A DNA stretch of 64,000 nt, from NCBI RefSeq assembly GCF_015999335.1, contig NZ_JAEACP010000003.1, positions 1 to 64,000 on the forward strand, given 5' to 3'. Position 1 is the first letter of the stretch, and each line of letters opens with the position of its first letter. The notes under the pieces are model-generated. The model was not told the DNA's origin. It did not search any database and was given only the letters and a program-made list of their open reading frames with translations. This DNA is from Tabrizicola soli. Lineage in GTDB: Bacteria; Pseudomonadota; Alphaproteobacteria; Rhodobacterales; Rhodobacteraceae. A program made the translations under genes and the position numbers. Shown one piece after another: positions 36,678 through 45,173 of this stretch.

Positions 36678-38756
36678 ATGGCCAGAATTGGTGTCGATGT
36701 CGGCGGGACGAATACGGACCTCGTCCTGGAATGCGCGAAGGGGGTCTTCTACCACAAGGTGCCGACCACCCTGAAGAACCAGTCCATCGGCGTGGTCGAG
36801 GGCGTGCAGGGCATCTGCCGCATGGCCGGGATCGCCCCGGCCGAGGTGGAAACCATCGTCCACGGCACGACGACCGCGACCAATATCACGATCGAGCACA
36901 ATGGCGCCGAATGCGGGATGATCACGACGGAGGGCTTCCGCGACATCCTGCACATCGGGCGGCACAAGCGCCCCTACAACTTCTCGCTGCATTTCGACGT
37001 GCCCTGGCAAAGCCAGCCCCTCGTCAAGCGCCGCAACCGCATCGCCGTGGCTGAGCGCATCCTGCCGCCGACCGGCGAGATCGTGACGCCGCTGGACGAA
37101 CAGGCGGTCCGCGAGGCCTGCGCCCTGTTCCGCAAGCGCGGCATCAATTCGGTCGTCATCGGCTTCATGTTCGCCTTCCTGAACGACGCCCATGAGGTCC
37201 GCGCCAAGGAAATCGTGCTGGAGGAACTGCCCGGCGCCTATGTCACGCTCTCCTCGGAAGTGGCCAAGGTGATGCGGGAATACGAACGCTTCTCGACCGC
37301 GGCGATGAACTCCTATGTCGGGCCGAAGACCGCCTTCTACCTGCGCGACCTCGATGCCCGCCTGCGCGAGGCCGGGGTGACCTCGAAACTGCGGATCATG
37401 CAGTCGAACGGCGGCGTCTCGACCGTGGACGCCTGCGCCAAGCGGCCCATCCGCATCCTGATGTCCGGCCCGGCCGGCGGGGTGATCGGCGGCGCCTCGG
37501 AAGGGGCGATGGCGGGCGAGGCGAACATCATCACCGTCGACATCGGCGGCACCTCGGCCGACATCTCGACGATCCCGGCGGGTGGCGTGAAGATCATGAA
37601 CCCGCGCGACACCTATGTCTCGGGCCATCCGGTGCTGACCCCGATGATCGACCTTGTCACCATCGGCGCGGGCGGCGGCTCGGTCGCCTATATCGACGAG
37701 GCCGGGGCCTTCCACGTCGGCCCGCGCTCGGCCGGCTCCGAACCCGGCCCGGCCTGCTATGGCCGCGGCGGCACCGAACCCACCGTCACCGATGCGCAGA
37801 TCGTGCTGGGCCGGCTGGACCCGGACATGGCGCTGGGGGGCGACCTGAAGCTTGACGCCAGCCTTTCCTACAAGGCGATCGAGGAGAAGATCGCCCGGCC
37901 GATGGGAATGACCGTCCGCGAGGCCGCGCTGGGGATCATCAGGATCATCAACAACAACATGGCGCTGGCGATCCGGTCGAACTCGGTCGCGCGCGGCATC
38001 GACCCGCGCGAATTCTCGATCATGCCCTTCGGCGGTGCCGGTCCCTTGCATGGCGTGGCGCTGGCCGAGGCGATGTCCTGCAAGGACGTGCTGGTGCCGG
38101 TCGCGCCGGGGATCACGGCTGCCGTGGGCCTTTTGAAGACCGACCTGCAATACGAGCATACCGAGGCCGTCATCGTCGAGCTGATGAAGGCGGGCGAGGC
38201 CGAGTTCGCCCGGATCAACGCCGCCGTCGCCACCCTGCACGAGCGGGTCCAGGCCGAGCTGGACAGCGATGGCATCCCGCGCGACCAGCAGACCATCACC
38301 GTCGTGGCCGAGTGCCGCTACCACGGCCAGGGCTTCGAGCTGCGCGCCGCGATGCCGGAGGGTCCGGTCGATGCCGGCAACGTCCAGGTGATCGCCGACA
38401 GCTTCCACGACCAGCACCAGCAGGACTACGGCTACAGCTACCGCAAGGCCGAGGTCGAGCTGATCACCCTGCGCGCCATCGGCTCGGCCAGCGTGCGGCG
38501 GATCGAGATCCCGACCATCGCGGCGACCGACGGATCCAGCATCGACCGCGCGCTGATGTTCGTGCGCCCGACCACCTTCGACGACGGCCGCACGCTGGAA
38601 ACCCCGCGCTACGACCGCACGAAGCTTCTGGCCGGCGACCGCGTGCCGGGGCCCGCGGTCCTGCACCAGCACAACGCGACCACCCTCGTCCCGCCCGGCT
38701 ACGTCGCCGAGACGCTGGATTATGGCAACACCCGCATCCGCCCGATCGGCGCCTGA
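36678..38756 (+). CDS. hyuA: hydantoinase/oxoprolinase A subunit (HyuA)
   Basis: ATP-dependent ring-opening amidohydrolase subunit, 692 residues. It opens MARIGVDVGGTNTDLVLE, the actin-like ATP-binding phosphate motif, followed by VHGTTTATNITIEHNGAECG near 59. The second nucleotide motif is ITVDIGGTSADIS near 290, and a glycine-rich GAGGGSVAYIDEAGAFHVGP follows. With HyuB it forms N-methylhydantoinase, 5-oxoprolinase or acetone carboxylase-type enzymes; next to a carbamoylsarcosine amidase, N-methylhydantoin is the most likely substrate. HyuB follows after 13 bases. Confidence 0.85.
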   Translation: MARIGVDVGGTNTDLVLECAKGVFYHKVPTTLKNQSIGVVEGVQGICRMAGIAPAEVETIVHGTTTATNITIEHNGAECGMITTEGFRDILHIGRHKRPYNFSLHFDVPWQSQPLVKRRNRIAVAERILPPTGEIVTPLDEQAVREACALFRKRGINSVVIGFMFAFLNDAHEVRAKEIVLEELPGAYVTLSSEVAKVMREYERFSTAAMNSYVGPKTAFYLRDLDARLREAGVTSKLRIMQSNGGVSTVDACAKRPIRILMSGPAGGVIGGASEGAMAGEANIITVDIGGTSADISTIPAGGVKIMNPRDTYVSGHPVLTPMIDLVTIGAGGGSVAYIDEAGAFHVGPRSAGSEPGPACYGRGGTEPTVTDAQIVLGRLDPDMALGGDLKLDASLSYKAIEEKIARPMGMTVREAALGIIRIINNNMALAIRSNSVARGIDPREFSIMPFGGAGPLHGVALAEAMSCKDVLVPVAPGITAAVGLLKTDLQYEHTEAVIVELMKAGEAEFARINAAVATLHERVQAELDSDGIPRDQQTITVVAECRYHGQGFELRAAMPEGPVDAGNVQVIADSFHDQHQQDYGYSYRKAEVELITLRAIGSASVRRIEIPTIAATDGSSIDRALMFVRPTTFDDGRTLETPRYDRTKLLAGDRVPGPAVLHQHNATTLVPPGYVAETLDYGNTRIRPIGA

Positions 38757-38769
38757 AGGAGACAAGACC

Positions 38770-40557
38770 ATGAATGTCATGACCAATCCTGACGTGCTGA
38801 CCGTCGATCCGATCACGCTCCAGGTGATCCGCGGCAGCTTCGAGACCATCGCCGAGGAGATGGGCCATGTCCTGTACCGGATGTCCTTCTCCTCGATCAT
38901 CCGCGAAAGCCAGGACCTTGGCGCGGGCCTCTTCGACGTGAACTTCAACACGCTGTGCGAGTCGGAATCGACGCCGATGCACATCGGCTCGATCCCCGGC
39001 TACCTGCGCGGCATCGCCGAGACGCTGGAGGATGAGGAGTGGTACGAGGGCGACGTGGTCGTCCACAACCACCCCTACTTCGGCTCCAGCCACACCCCCG
39101 ACCTCGCCATCGTGGTGCCGGTGTTCTACCAGGGCCGGCTGGTCGGCTTTGCCGGCAACACGGCGCACCACGTCGACATCGGCGCGGCGACGCCGGGGCT
39201 GATCATCGACGTGCCCGACGTCTATGCCGAGGGGATGCTCTTCGCGGGCACCAAGCTCTACCGCAAGGGCGAGCCCAACAACGCGATGTGGAACTACATC
39301 CGCCGCAACAGCCGCGCGGCGGGGCAGCTGGTCGCCGACATCGAGGCCCAGGTCGCCTCGGCCCGGCTGGGGGGGAAACGCTTCGTCGAACTGCTGGAGA
39401 AATACGGCGAGGCGACGGTCTTCGCCGCCGCCAACCAGCTGATGGACTATGCCGAGCGGATGACGCGGCAACGGATCAGCGAGATCCCCGACGGCGATTA
39501 CACCGCCGAGGGCTGGCTGGACGACGACGGTCGCAACCGCGACAGGCAGCTGAAGGTCAAGGTCACGGTCCGCGTGCGCGGCGACGAGGTCGAGGTCGAC
39601 CTGACCGGCTCGGCCGACCAGACGCCCACCGCCTACAACGTGCCCTTCGAGGGGTCCACGAAGGTGGCGGCCTATGCGGGCTTCCGCAAGCTGCTGCTGG
39701 ACGCGGCGACCTCGGACATCCGCGTCCCGTCGAACGAAGGCTCGTTCCGCCCGATCAAGGTGACGGCGCCGCTCGGCTCGATCTTCAATCCCCGCGCCCC
39801 GGCCAGCGCCGAGGCCCGCTTCACCCAGTGCAACCGGATGATCGACCTGATCATCCGTGCCCTCGCCCCGGTGATGCCCGAGAAGGTGATCGCGGGCTCC
39901 TCCGCCTCGATCAGCTTCGCCGCCTATTCCGGGGTGCGGCCCTCGGGCGATTACTGGGTGTTCCTCGAGGTGAACGAGGGCGCCTATGGCGGGCGGCCGC
40001 GCTCGGACGGGCCGGACAGCATCGACAACCTGATGGCCAACACGCGGAACAACCCGCTGGAAGATCTGGCGATGCATATCCCGATGATCTGCGACCGCTA
40101 CGAGCTGCGCGACGACCTACCCCCCGGCGCGGGCGAATTCCGCGGCGGCATCGGCGTGGTCAAGGCGCAGCGCGTGCTGACCCCGGCCTTCATCACCCAC
40201 GAATCCGAACGCCACACCGACGCGCCCTGGGGCATCTTCGGCGGCCAGGACGGCACCGTGGGCCGCTGCACCATCACCAACCCGAACCGTCCCGGCGAGA
40301 TTCGCGACATGCCGTCGAAATTCTCCGGCCTCGCGGTCGGGGCGAACGACGTGATGACCTACTACAGCCCGAACGGCGGCGGCTACGGCAACCCGCTGGA
40401 CCGCCCGCCCCTGAAGGTGCTGGAGGATGTGCTGGACGGCTTCTGCACCCTCGCCCAGGCCAGGGATGTCTATGGGGTCGTCATCGACCTCGATGCCGAA
40501 ACGGTCGACATGGCCGCCACCGAAAAGCAGCGCGCCAGACTGCGCAAGCCCGACTGA
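38770..40557 (+). CDS. hyuB: hydantoinase B subunit (HyuB)
   Basis: Partner subunit of the ATP-dependent hydantoinase/oxoprolinase family, 595 residues. Typical segments are DPITLQVIRGSFETIAEEMG near residue 12, HNHPYFGSSHTPDLAIVVPV near 98, AGNTAHHVDIG near 132, and the C-terminal ELRDDLPPGAGEFRGGIGVV and YYSPNGGGYGNPLDRPP. Start ATG 38770 follows a GGAGA site 10 bases upstream. It is stoichiometrically coupled with HyuA and followed by a terminator at 40565. Confidence 0.85.
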   Translation: MNVMTNPDVLTVDPITLQVIRGSFETIAEEMGHVLYRMSFSSIIRESQDLGAGLFDVNFNTLCESESTPMHIGSIPGYLRGIAETLEDEEWYEGDVVVHNHPYFGSSHTPDLAIVVPVFYQGRLVGFAGNTAHHVDIGAATPGLIIDVPDVYAEGMLFAGTKLYRKGEPNNAMWNYIRRNSRAAGQLVADIEAQVASARLGGKRFVELLEKYGEATVFAAANQLMDYAERMTRQRISEIPDGDYTAEGWLDDDGRNRDRQLKVKVTVRVRGDEVEVDLTGSADQTPTAYNVPFEGSTKVAAYAGFRKLLLDAATSDIRVPSNEGSFRPIKVTAPLGSIFNPRAPASAEARFTQCNRMIDLIIRALAPVMPEKVIAGSSASISFAAYSGVRPSGDYWVFLEVNEGAYGGRPRSDGPDSIDNLMANTRNNPLEDLAMHIPMICDRYELRDDLPPGAGEFRGGIGVVKAQRVLTPAFITHESERHTDAPWGIFGGQDGTVGRCTITNPNRPGEIRDMPSKFSGLAVGANDVMTYYSPNGGGYGNPLDRPPLKVLEDVLDGFCTLAQARDVYGVVIDLDAETVDMAATEKQRARLRKPD

Positions 40558-40564
40558 AACCGAA

Positions 40565-40592
40565 GGGGGCCGCCACCACGGCCCCCTTCCTC
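40565..40592 (+). terminator. intrinsic terminator after hyuB
   Basis: GGGGGCCG and CGGCCCCC form a perfect 8-bp stem around CCACCA, followed by TTCCTCTT. It separates hyuB from the NCS1 permease gene, about 80 bases ahead of its start. Confidence 0.6.
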
Positions 40593-40670
40593 TTCCAAGG
40601 ACGAAGCGGGCGGGCGCTGCGGCGCACGCACGACAAGCACGTTCATGCCAGAAACAGGGAAATACAGACC

Positions 40671-42173
40671 ATGACAGTGATAGACAGCAGCCGCGACCGG
40701 CCATCGGATCGCACCGCGCTCATCGAGGAAAGCATCCTGCCCACCCGCGCCAGCCAGCGCCCGATCGGCGTTCTGGGCTATGCCTGGATCTGGGTCGGCA
40801 TCGCGGTGATCATCGCCACCTATTCGCTGGGGGCGACCGGAATCCAAGGCGGCTTCCCGCTCTGGACGGTGATCCTGACCATCTTCGCCGCCAACCTCGC
40901 CATCGGCGCCTTCATGATCCTGACCGCCGACATCGGCACCGAGCACGGCCTGTCCTTCGCCGTCTACCTGCGCGCGCCCTTCGGCATCCACGGCACCCAT
41001 CTCCCGGCTGTCTCGCGCGGGGTCGTGGCGGCGATGTGGTTCGGCATCCAGACCTATCTCGGCGCGCTGGCCCTGAACGGCATCGGCGAATATTTCCTGG
41101 GCTTTTCCAACTGGTTCCTCTGGTATCTCGCCTTCGGCGCGGTCCAGGTCGCCAATACAATGCTTGGCATCAAGTCGGTCGAGCGGCTGGCCTCGCTGGC
41201 CGCGCCCGCGATCATCGCCATTTCGGTCTGGATGTATTTCTCGCTGGAGGGGCTGGCCCAGACCAAGGGGCTGAACATCTGGACCTTCCGCGCCGAGGGG
41301 CAGATGTCGCTCCTGGTGCTCTTCATCGCCAACATGGGCTTCTGGTCCACCATGGCGATCGACATCCCGAACCTGACCCGCTTCGTCAGGACCGAGACCC
41401 GCCAGCGCGGCTTTCTCGCCCGCAACCGCAACATCTTCCTCGCGCAGCTCGTCGCCCTTCCGGCCACGCAGGCGATGATCGCCGGCATCGGCGCGGTCTC
41501 CTTCATCGCCACCGGCAACTGGAACCCGGTCGAGGTGATCCAGGCCGATGCCCAGGGCCTGGTGCTGGTCGTGCTGCTGGCGCTGGTGGTGCTGGCGCAA
41601 TGGTCGACCAACAACTCGGCCAACCTGATCCCCGCCGCGCTGACCTTCATCAACCTCGCGCCGCGCAGCATCAACTACAAGACCGGCGTGGCGCTGGCCG
41701 GCATCGTCGGCACGCTCTGCTTCCCCTGGGAGATCCTGGGCAACCTCTTCGTCTTCCTCGGCTACTACGGCGCCTTCCTGTCGGCCATCGGCGGGATCAT
41801 GGTGGCCGATTACTACGTCATTCGCGGCCGCAAGGTGAACGTGCCCGAGCTGTTCAACCCCCAGGGCCAGTACCGCTATGCCGGAGGCTTCAACATCGCC
41901 GGCCTCCTGGCCTGGATCATCGCCGGCGGTCTGGCCGCCTGGTGGTCGGAATATGCCTTCGTCATCGGCTTTCCCGCCGGTTTCGTCGCCTATCTCGTCC
42001 TGATGAAGACGCTCGTCCTGCCGCGCCATCCCCAGGCCGAGTTGGCCGCCTCCGACGGCGATGCCTTCCTTGCGGCCTCGGTGGGCAAGGACTGGGTGCA
42101 TGTCGGCGGCGGCGCCTTCGCCCGCGTGGACTGCTCGGCGGTCCAGGGCGCATCCGGGCGCGAAGACCTCTAG
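40671..42173 (+). CDS. NCS1-family hydantoin/nucleobase permease
   Basis: The 500-residue, 12-helix symporter of the nucleobase:cation symporter-1 family (CodB, Mhp1, PucI relatives) has IGVLGYAWIWVGIAVIIATY near residue 32, RAPFGIHGTHLPAVSRGVVA near 100 and MWFGIQTYLGALA near 123. It also has GFWSTMAIDIPNLTRFVRT near 223 and YYGAFLSAIGGIMVADYYVIR near 364. In this cluster it should import the ring substrate, such as N-methylhydantoin or creatinine, though cytosine- or allantoin-type substrates cannot be excluded by sequence. Confidence 0.86.
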   Translation: MTVIDSSRDRPSDRTALIEESILPTRASQRPIGVLGYAWIWVGIAVIIATYSLGATGIQGGFPLWTVILTIFAANLAIGAFMILTADIGTEHGLSFAVYLRAPFGIHGTHLPAVSRGVVAAMWFGIQTYLGALALNGIGEYFLGFSNWFLWYLAFGAVQVANTMLGIKSVERLASLAAPAIIAISVWMYFSLEGLAQTKGLNIWTFRAEGQMSLLVLFIANMGFWSTMAIDIPNLTRFVRTETRQRGFLARNRNIFLAQLVALPATQAMIAGIGAVSFIATGNWNPVEVIQADAQGLVLVVLLALVVLAQWSTNNSANLIPAALTFINLAPRSINYKTGVALAGIVGTLCFPWEILGNLFVFLGYYGAFLSAIGGIMVADYYVIRGRKVNVPELFNPQGQYRYAGGFNIAGLLAWIIAGGLAAWWSEYAFVIGFPAGFVAYLVLMKTLVLPRHPQAELAASDGDAFLAASVGKDWVHVGGGAFARVDCSAVQGASGREDL

Positions 42174-42215
42174 CACTGCGGGCTGCCTTCCCTCCCTGGA
42201 ACGCAGCCCATTCCT

Positions 42216-42244
42216 CCGGCCCGCCTCGCGCGGGCCGGTTTTTT
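42216..42244 (+). terminator. intrinsic terminator after the NCS1 permease
   Basis: CCGGCCCG and CGGGCCGG form a perfect 8-bp stem around a 7-base loop and are followed directly by six T. This is the strongest classical terminator in the window and closes the hydantoin cluster. Confidence 0.88.
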
Positions 42245-42414
42245 GCGCCCGGCAGACTGCCGGCCACCTCCGCCGCCGCAGCGAGGACCGGAGAGGAACA
42301 TCCCTGACGATTTCCTGGCGCCCGCACCCAAGCCATTGAAATCATGAGGCCCCATATCGCCAGCCCGCGCGGGCAGACCCTTTCCCGCGGGCCCTCCCGT
42401 GCTATCCTTCCTCC

Positions 42415-43425
42415 ATGGCCACCCCCGTCCTCACCTTCACCGACCGCGGCATCTATTGCCCCGCCGGGGATTTCCACATCGACCCCTGGCGCCCGGTCCC
42501 GCGCGCCCTCGTGACCCACGGGCATTCCGACCATGCCCGCCCCGGCATGGCGGCCTACCTCGCCACCCATCAGGCCCTGCCGGTGATCCGCCGCCGCCTG
42601 GGCCCGATCACGGCCGAGGGGATCGCCTATGGCGAGGCGCGGCGGATCGGCGCGGCCAGCGTCTCGTTCCACCCGGCCGGCCATGTCCCCGGCTCGGCCC
42701 AGATCCGGGTCGAGGTGGGCGGCGAGGTCTGGACCGTCTCCGGCGACTACAAGACCGAGGCCGACGGCCTGGCCGAGCCCTTCGAACCCGTCCCCTGCCA
42801 CGCCTTCATCACCGAATGCACCTTCGGCCTGCCGATCTTCCGCTGGGAACCGCAGCCCCGGGTCATGGACCGGATCGCCGACTGGTGGGCCGCCAACGCA
42901 GCCGCCGGCAAGACCTCCGTCCTCGGGGCCTACAGTTTCGGCAAGGCCCAGCGCCTGCTGGCCGGCCTTGGCGGCAGGGGCCCGATCCTCACCCACGGCG
43001 CGGTCGAGGAGATGACCCGGACCCTCCGCGAGCAGGGCTATCCGCTGCCCCCGACCGTGCGGATAACCGCAGAGCTGACTCCCAAAACCCACCCCGGCGC
43101 TCTGGTGATCGCGCCGCCCTCGGCCCTCGGCTCGGCCTGGTCGGCCCGCCTCGGCCCGGTGGAGGAGGCCTTCGTCTCCGGCTGGATGGCCGTGCGCGGC
43201 ATCCGCCGCCGCCGCGCGCTGGGGACCGGCTTCGTCCTCTCCGACCACGCCGACTGGCCGGGTCTGAACGACGCGGTCCGCGCCACCGGGGCCGGCCGCG
43301 TCTTCGTCACCCATGGCTACACCGCCCCCTTCCGCCGCTGGCTGGAGACGCAGGGCCTGGATGCCGGCATCGTCGAGACCCGCTTCGGCGACGAGGAAGA
43401 AGCCGAGGAGCCGCTCGCCGAATGA
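42415..43425 (+). CDS. ligase-associated DNA exonuclease (metallo-beta-lactamase fold)
   Basis: Beta-CASP-like metallo-beta-lactamase nuclease, 336 residues. The metal motif is THGHSDHARPG (H35, H37, D39, H40). It is followed by FHPAGHVPGSAQIRVE near 83, SGDYKTEADGLAEPFEPVPC near 109 and the C-terminal LSDHADWPGL and FVTHGY. The family is found beside ATP-dependent DNA ligases in proteobacterial repair operons. Here it overlaps the ligase start as ATGA. ATG 42415 is chosen because it gives the conserved start ahead of TFTDRGIYCP. Confidence 0.9.
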   Translation: MATPVLTFTDRGIYCPAGDFHIDPWRPVPRALVTHGHSDHARPGMAAYLATHQALPVIRRRLGPITAEGIAYGEARRIGAASVSFHPAGHVPGSAQIRVEVGGEVWTVSGDYKTEADGLAEPFEPVPCHAFITECTFGLPIFRWEPQPRVMDRIADWWAANAAAGKTSVLGAYSFGKAQRLLAGLGGRGPILTHGAVEEMTRTLREQGYPLPPTVRITAELTPKTHPGALVIAPPSALGSAWSARLGPVEEAFVSGWMAVRGIRRRRALGTGFVLSDHADWPGLNDAVRATGAGRVFVTHGYTAPFRRWLETQGLDAGIVETRFGDEEEAEEPLAE

Positions 43426-45014
43426 AACGCTTTGCCGCCCTCTTCGCCGCGCTGGACGGCACCACAAGGACCGGGGCCAAGACCGCCGCGCTGGCCGATT
43501 ATTTCCGGCAGGCCCCCGAAGCCGACCGGGTCTGGACCGTCGCCCTCCTGACCGGCCGCCGCCCGAGGCGGGCGGTGAACGCCACCGAACTCCGCCTCTG
43601 GGCGGCCGAGGTGGCCGGGGTGCCGGACTGGCTGTTCGAGGAAAGCTACAGCGTGGCGGGCGACTTGGCCGAGACCATCGCGCTTCTGCTGCCGCCGCCC
43701 GCGGCGACCGGGGAGCTGGGCCTGGATCAGGCGATCCGCGGCCTGGTCCGGCTGACCGGCCAGCCTGCCGACCAGCGCAAGCAGGCGGTGCTGGCGGCCT
43801 GGGCGCAGCTGCCGGCGACGGAACGCTTCCTCTACAACAAGCTTCTGACCGGCGGCTTCCGCATGGGCGTCGCGCAGGGCCTGATGACCCGGGCGCTCTC
43901 GCAGGCGACGGGGGTGGAGGAGGCGACCCTCACCCACCGGCTGATGGGCGACTGGGACCCGGCGCGGATCACCTTCGCGGCCCTGATCGCAGGCGACGCG
44001 GGCAGCGATGCGCGGCCCTATCCCTTCGCGCTCGCCAGCCAGCTGGAGGACGGGCCCGAGGCGCTGGGTGCGCCCGGCGACTGGCTGGCGGAATGGAAAT
44101 GGGACGGCATCCGCGGCCAGCTCATCGCGCGGCCGGGGGCCTTCGCGCTCTGGAGCCGGGGGGAAGAACTGATCACGGACCGCTTCCCCGACCTGGCCCC
44201 GCTGGCCGATTTCCTGCCGCCGGGAACGGTGGTCGACGGCGAGGTGCTGGCCTGGGACGGCGCCGCGAACCGCCCCCTGCCCTTCGCCGCGCTGCAACGG
44301 CGGATCGGGCGCAAGACCGTGCCGAAAACCCTGCTGGCCGAGGCCCCGGCGCGGATCCTGGCCTATGACCTGCTCGAGGACGGAAGCGAGGACATCCGCG
44401 ACCGCCCCCTGTCGCACCGAAGGGCGCGGTTGCTGGAGATCCTGGCCGCGCTGCCCGCCGGACTGCCGCTTGCCGCCTCGCCGCTGCTGGCTTTTCCCGA
44501 CTGGCCGTCGCTGGTCGAAATCCGCGCCACCGCCCGGACCGGCGGCGCGGAGGGGGTGATGCTGAAGCGCGGCGCATCGGCCTATTTCACCGGCCGCAAG
44601 CGGGGGGACTGGTGGAAATGGAAGCTCGACCCCTGGAGCGTGGACGCGGTGATGCTCTACGCCCAGGCCGGGCATGGACGGCGGGCGAACCTCTTCACCG
44701 ACTTCACCTTCGCCGTCCGCGACGGCAACGAACTGGTGCCCTTCACCAAGGCCTACAGCGGCCTGACCGATGCCGAATTCGCCGAGATCACCCGCTGGGT
44801 GCAGCGCCATACGCTGGAACGCTTCGGTCCGGTGCGCAAGGTGCCGGCCGAGCTGGTGTTCGAGATCGGCTTCGAGGGCATCCAGGAAAGCCCGCGCCAC
44901 AAGAGCGGCATCGCGCTGCGCTTTCCCCGGATGCTGCGCTGGCGCCGCGACAAGGGCGTGGATGAGATCGACACGCTGGACAGCCTGCGGGCGCTCCTGA
45001 AGGCGGCGGGGTGA
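43422..45014 (+). CDS. ATP-dependent DNA ligase (LigC/cisplatin-response type)
   Basis: Nick-joining ligase of 530 residues. An N-terminal DNA-binding domain (about 1-190) is followed by the adenylation domain with the AMP-accepting lysine K226 in EWKWDGIRGQ. Motif III-like FDGEV appears as VVDGEVLAWDG near 270, EGVMLKRG near 380, and motif V as WWKWKLDP near 400; then comes an OB-fold to the end. This is the group usually paired with the exonuclease gene upstream. The helicase and PdeM phosphoesterase that often follow are not here. Confidence 0.93.
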   Translation: MKRFAALFAALDGTTRTGAKTAALADYFRQAPEADRVWTVALLTGRRPRRAVNATELRLWAAEVAGVPDWLFEESYSVAGDLAETIALLLPPPAATGELGLDQAIRGLVRLTGQPADQRKQAVLAAWAQLPATERFLYNKLLTGGFRMGVAQGLMTRALSQATGVEEATLTHRLMGDWDPARITFAALIAGDAGSDARPYPFALASQLEDGPEALGAPGDWLAEWKWDGIRGQLIARPGAFALWSRGEELITDRFPDLAPLADFLPPGTVVDGEVLAWDGAANRPLPFAALQRRIGRKTVPKTLLAEAPARILAYDLLEDGSEDIRDRPLSHRRARLLEILAALPAGLPLAASPLLAFPDWPSLVEIRATARTGGAEGVMLKRGASAYFTGRKRGDWWKWKLDPWSVDAVMLYAQAGHGRRANLFTDFTFAVRDGNELVPFTKAYSGLTDAEFAEITRWVQRHTLERFGPVRKVPAELVFEIGFEGIQESPRHKSGIALRFPRMLRWRRDKGVDEIDTLDSLRALLKAAG

Positions 45015-45173
45015 CCCCGCTGCCGCTCGTCGATGACTTCGTCACTCCTCGCGGCGGGCCCTCCGACGAGGAGACGATGTCGAACGAGGAGGGGACCGCG
45101 AAAGCCGCGCGCTGCCCTTGCGCTTCCCGCCCCCTGCCCCCTAGATGAACCCTGACCTCATTCGGAGAAGCCC

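Noticed and set aside
42399-45014. Single fused exonuclease-ligase protein
   Set aside because: The long frame before 43422 is out of frame with the exonuclease; two separate genes overlap by ATGA.
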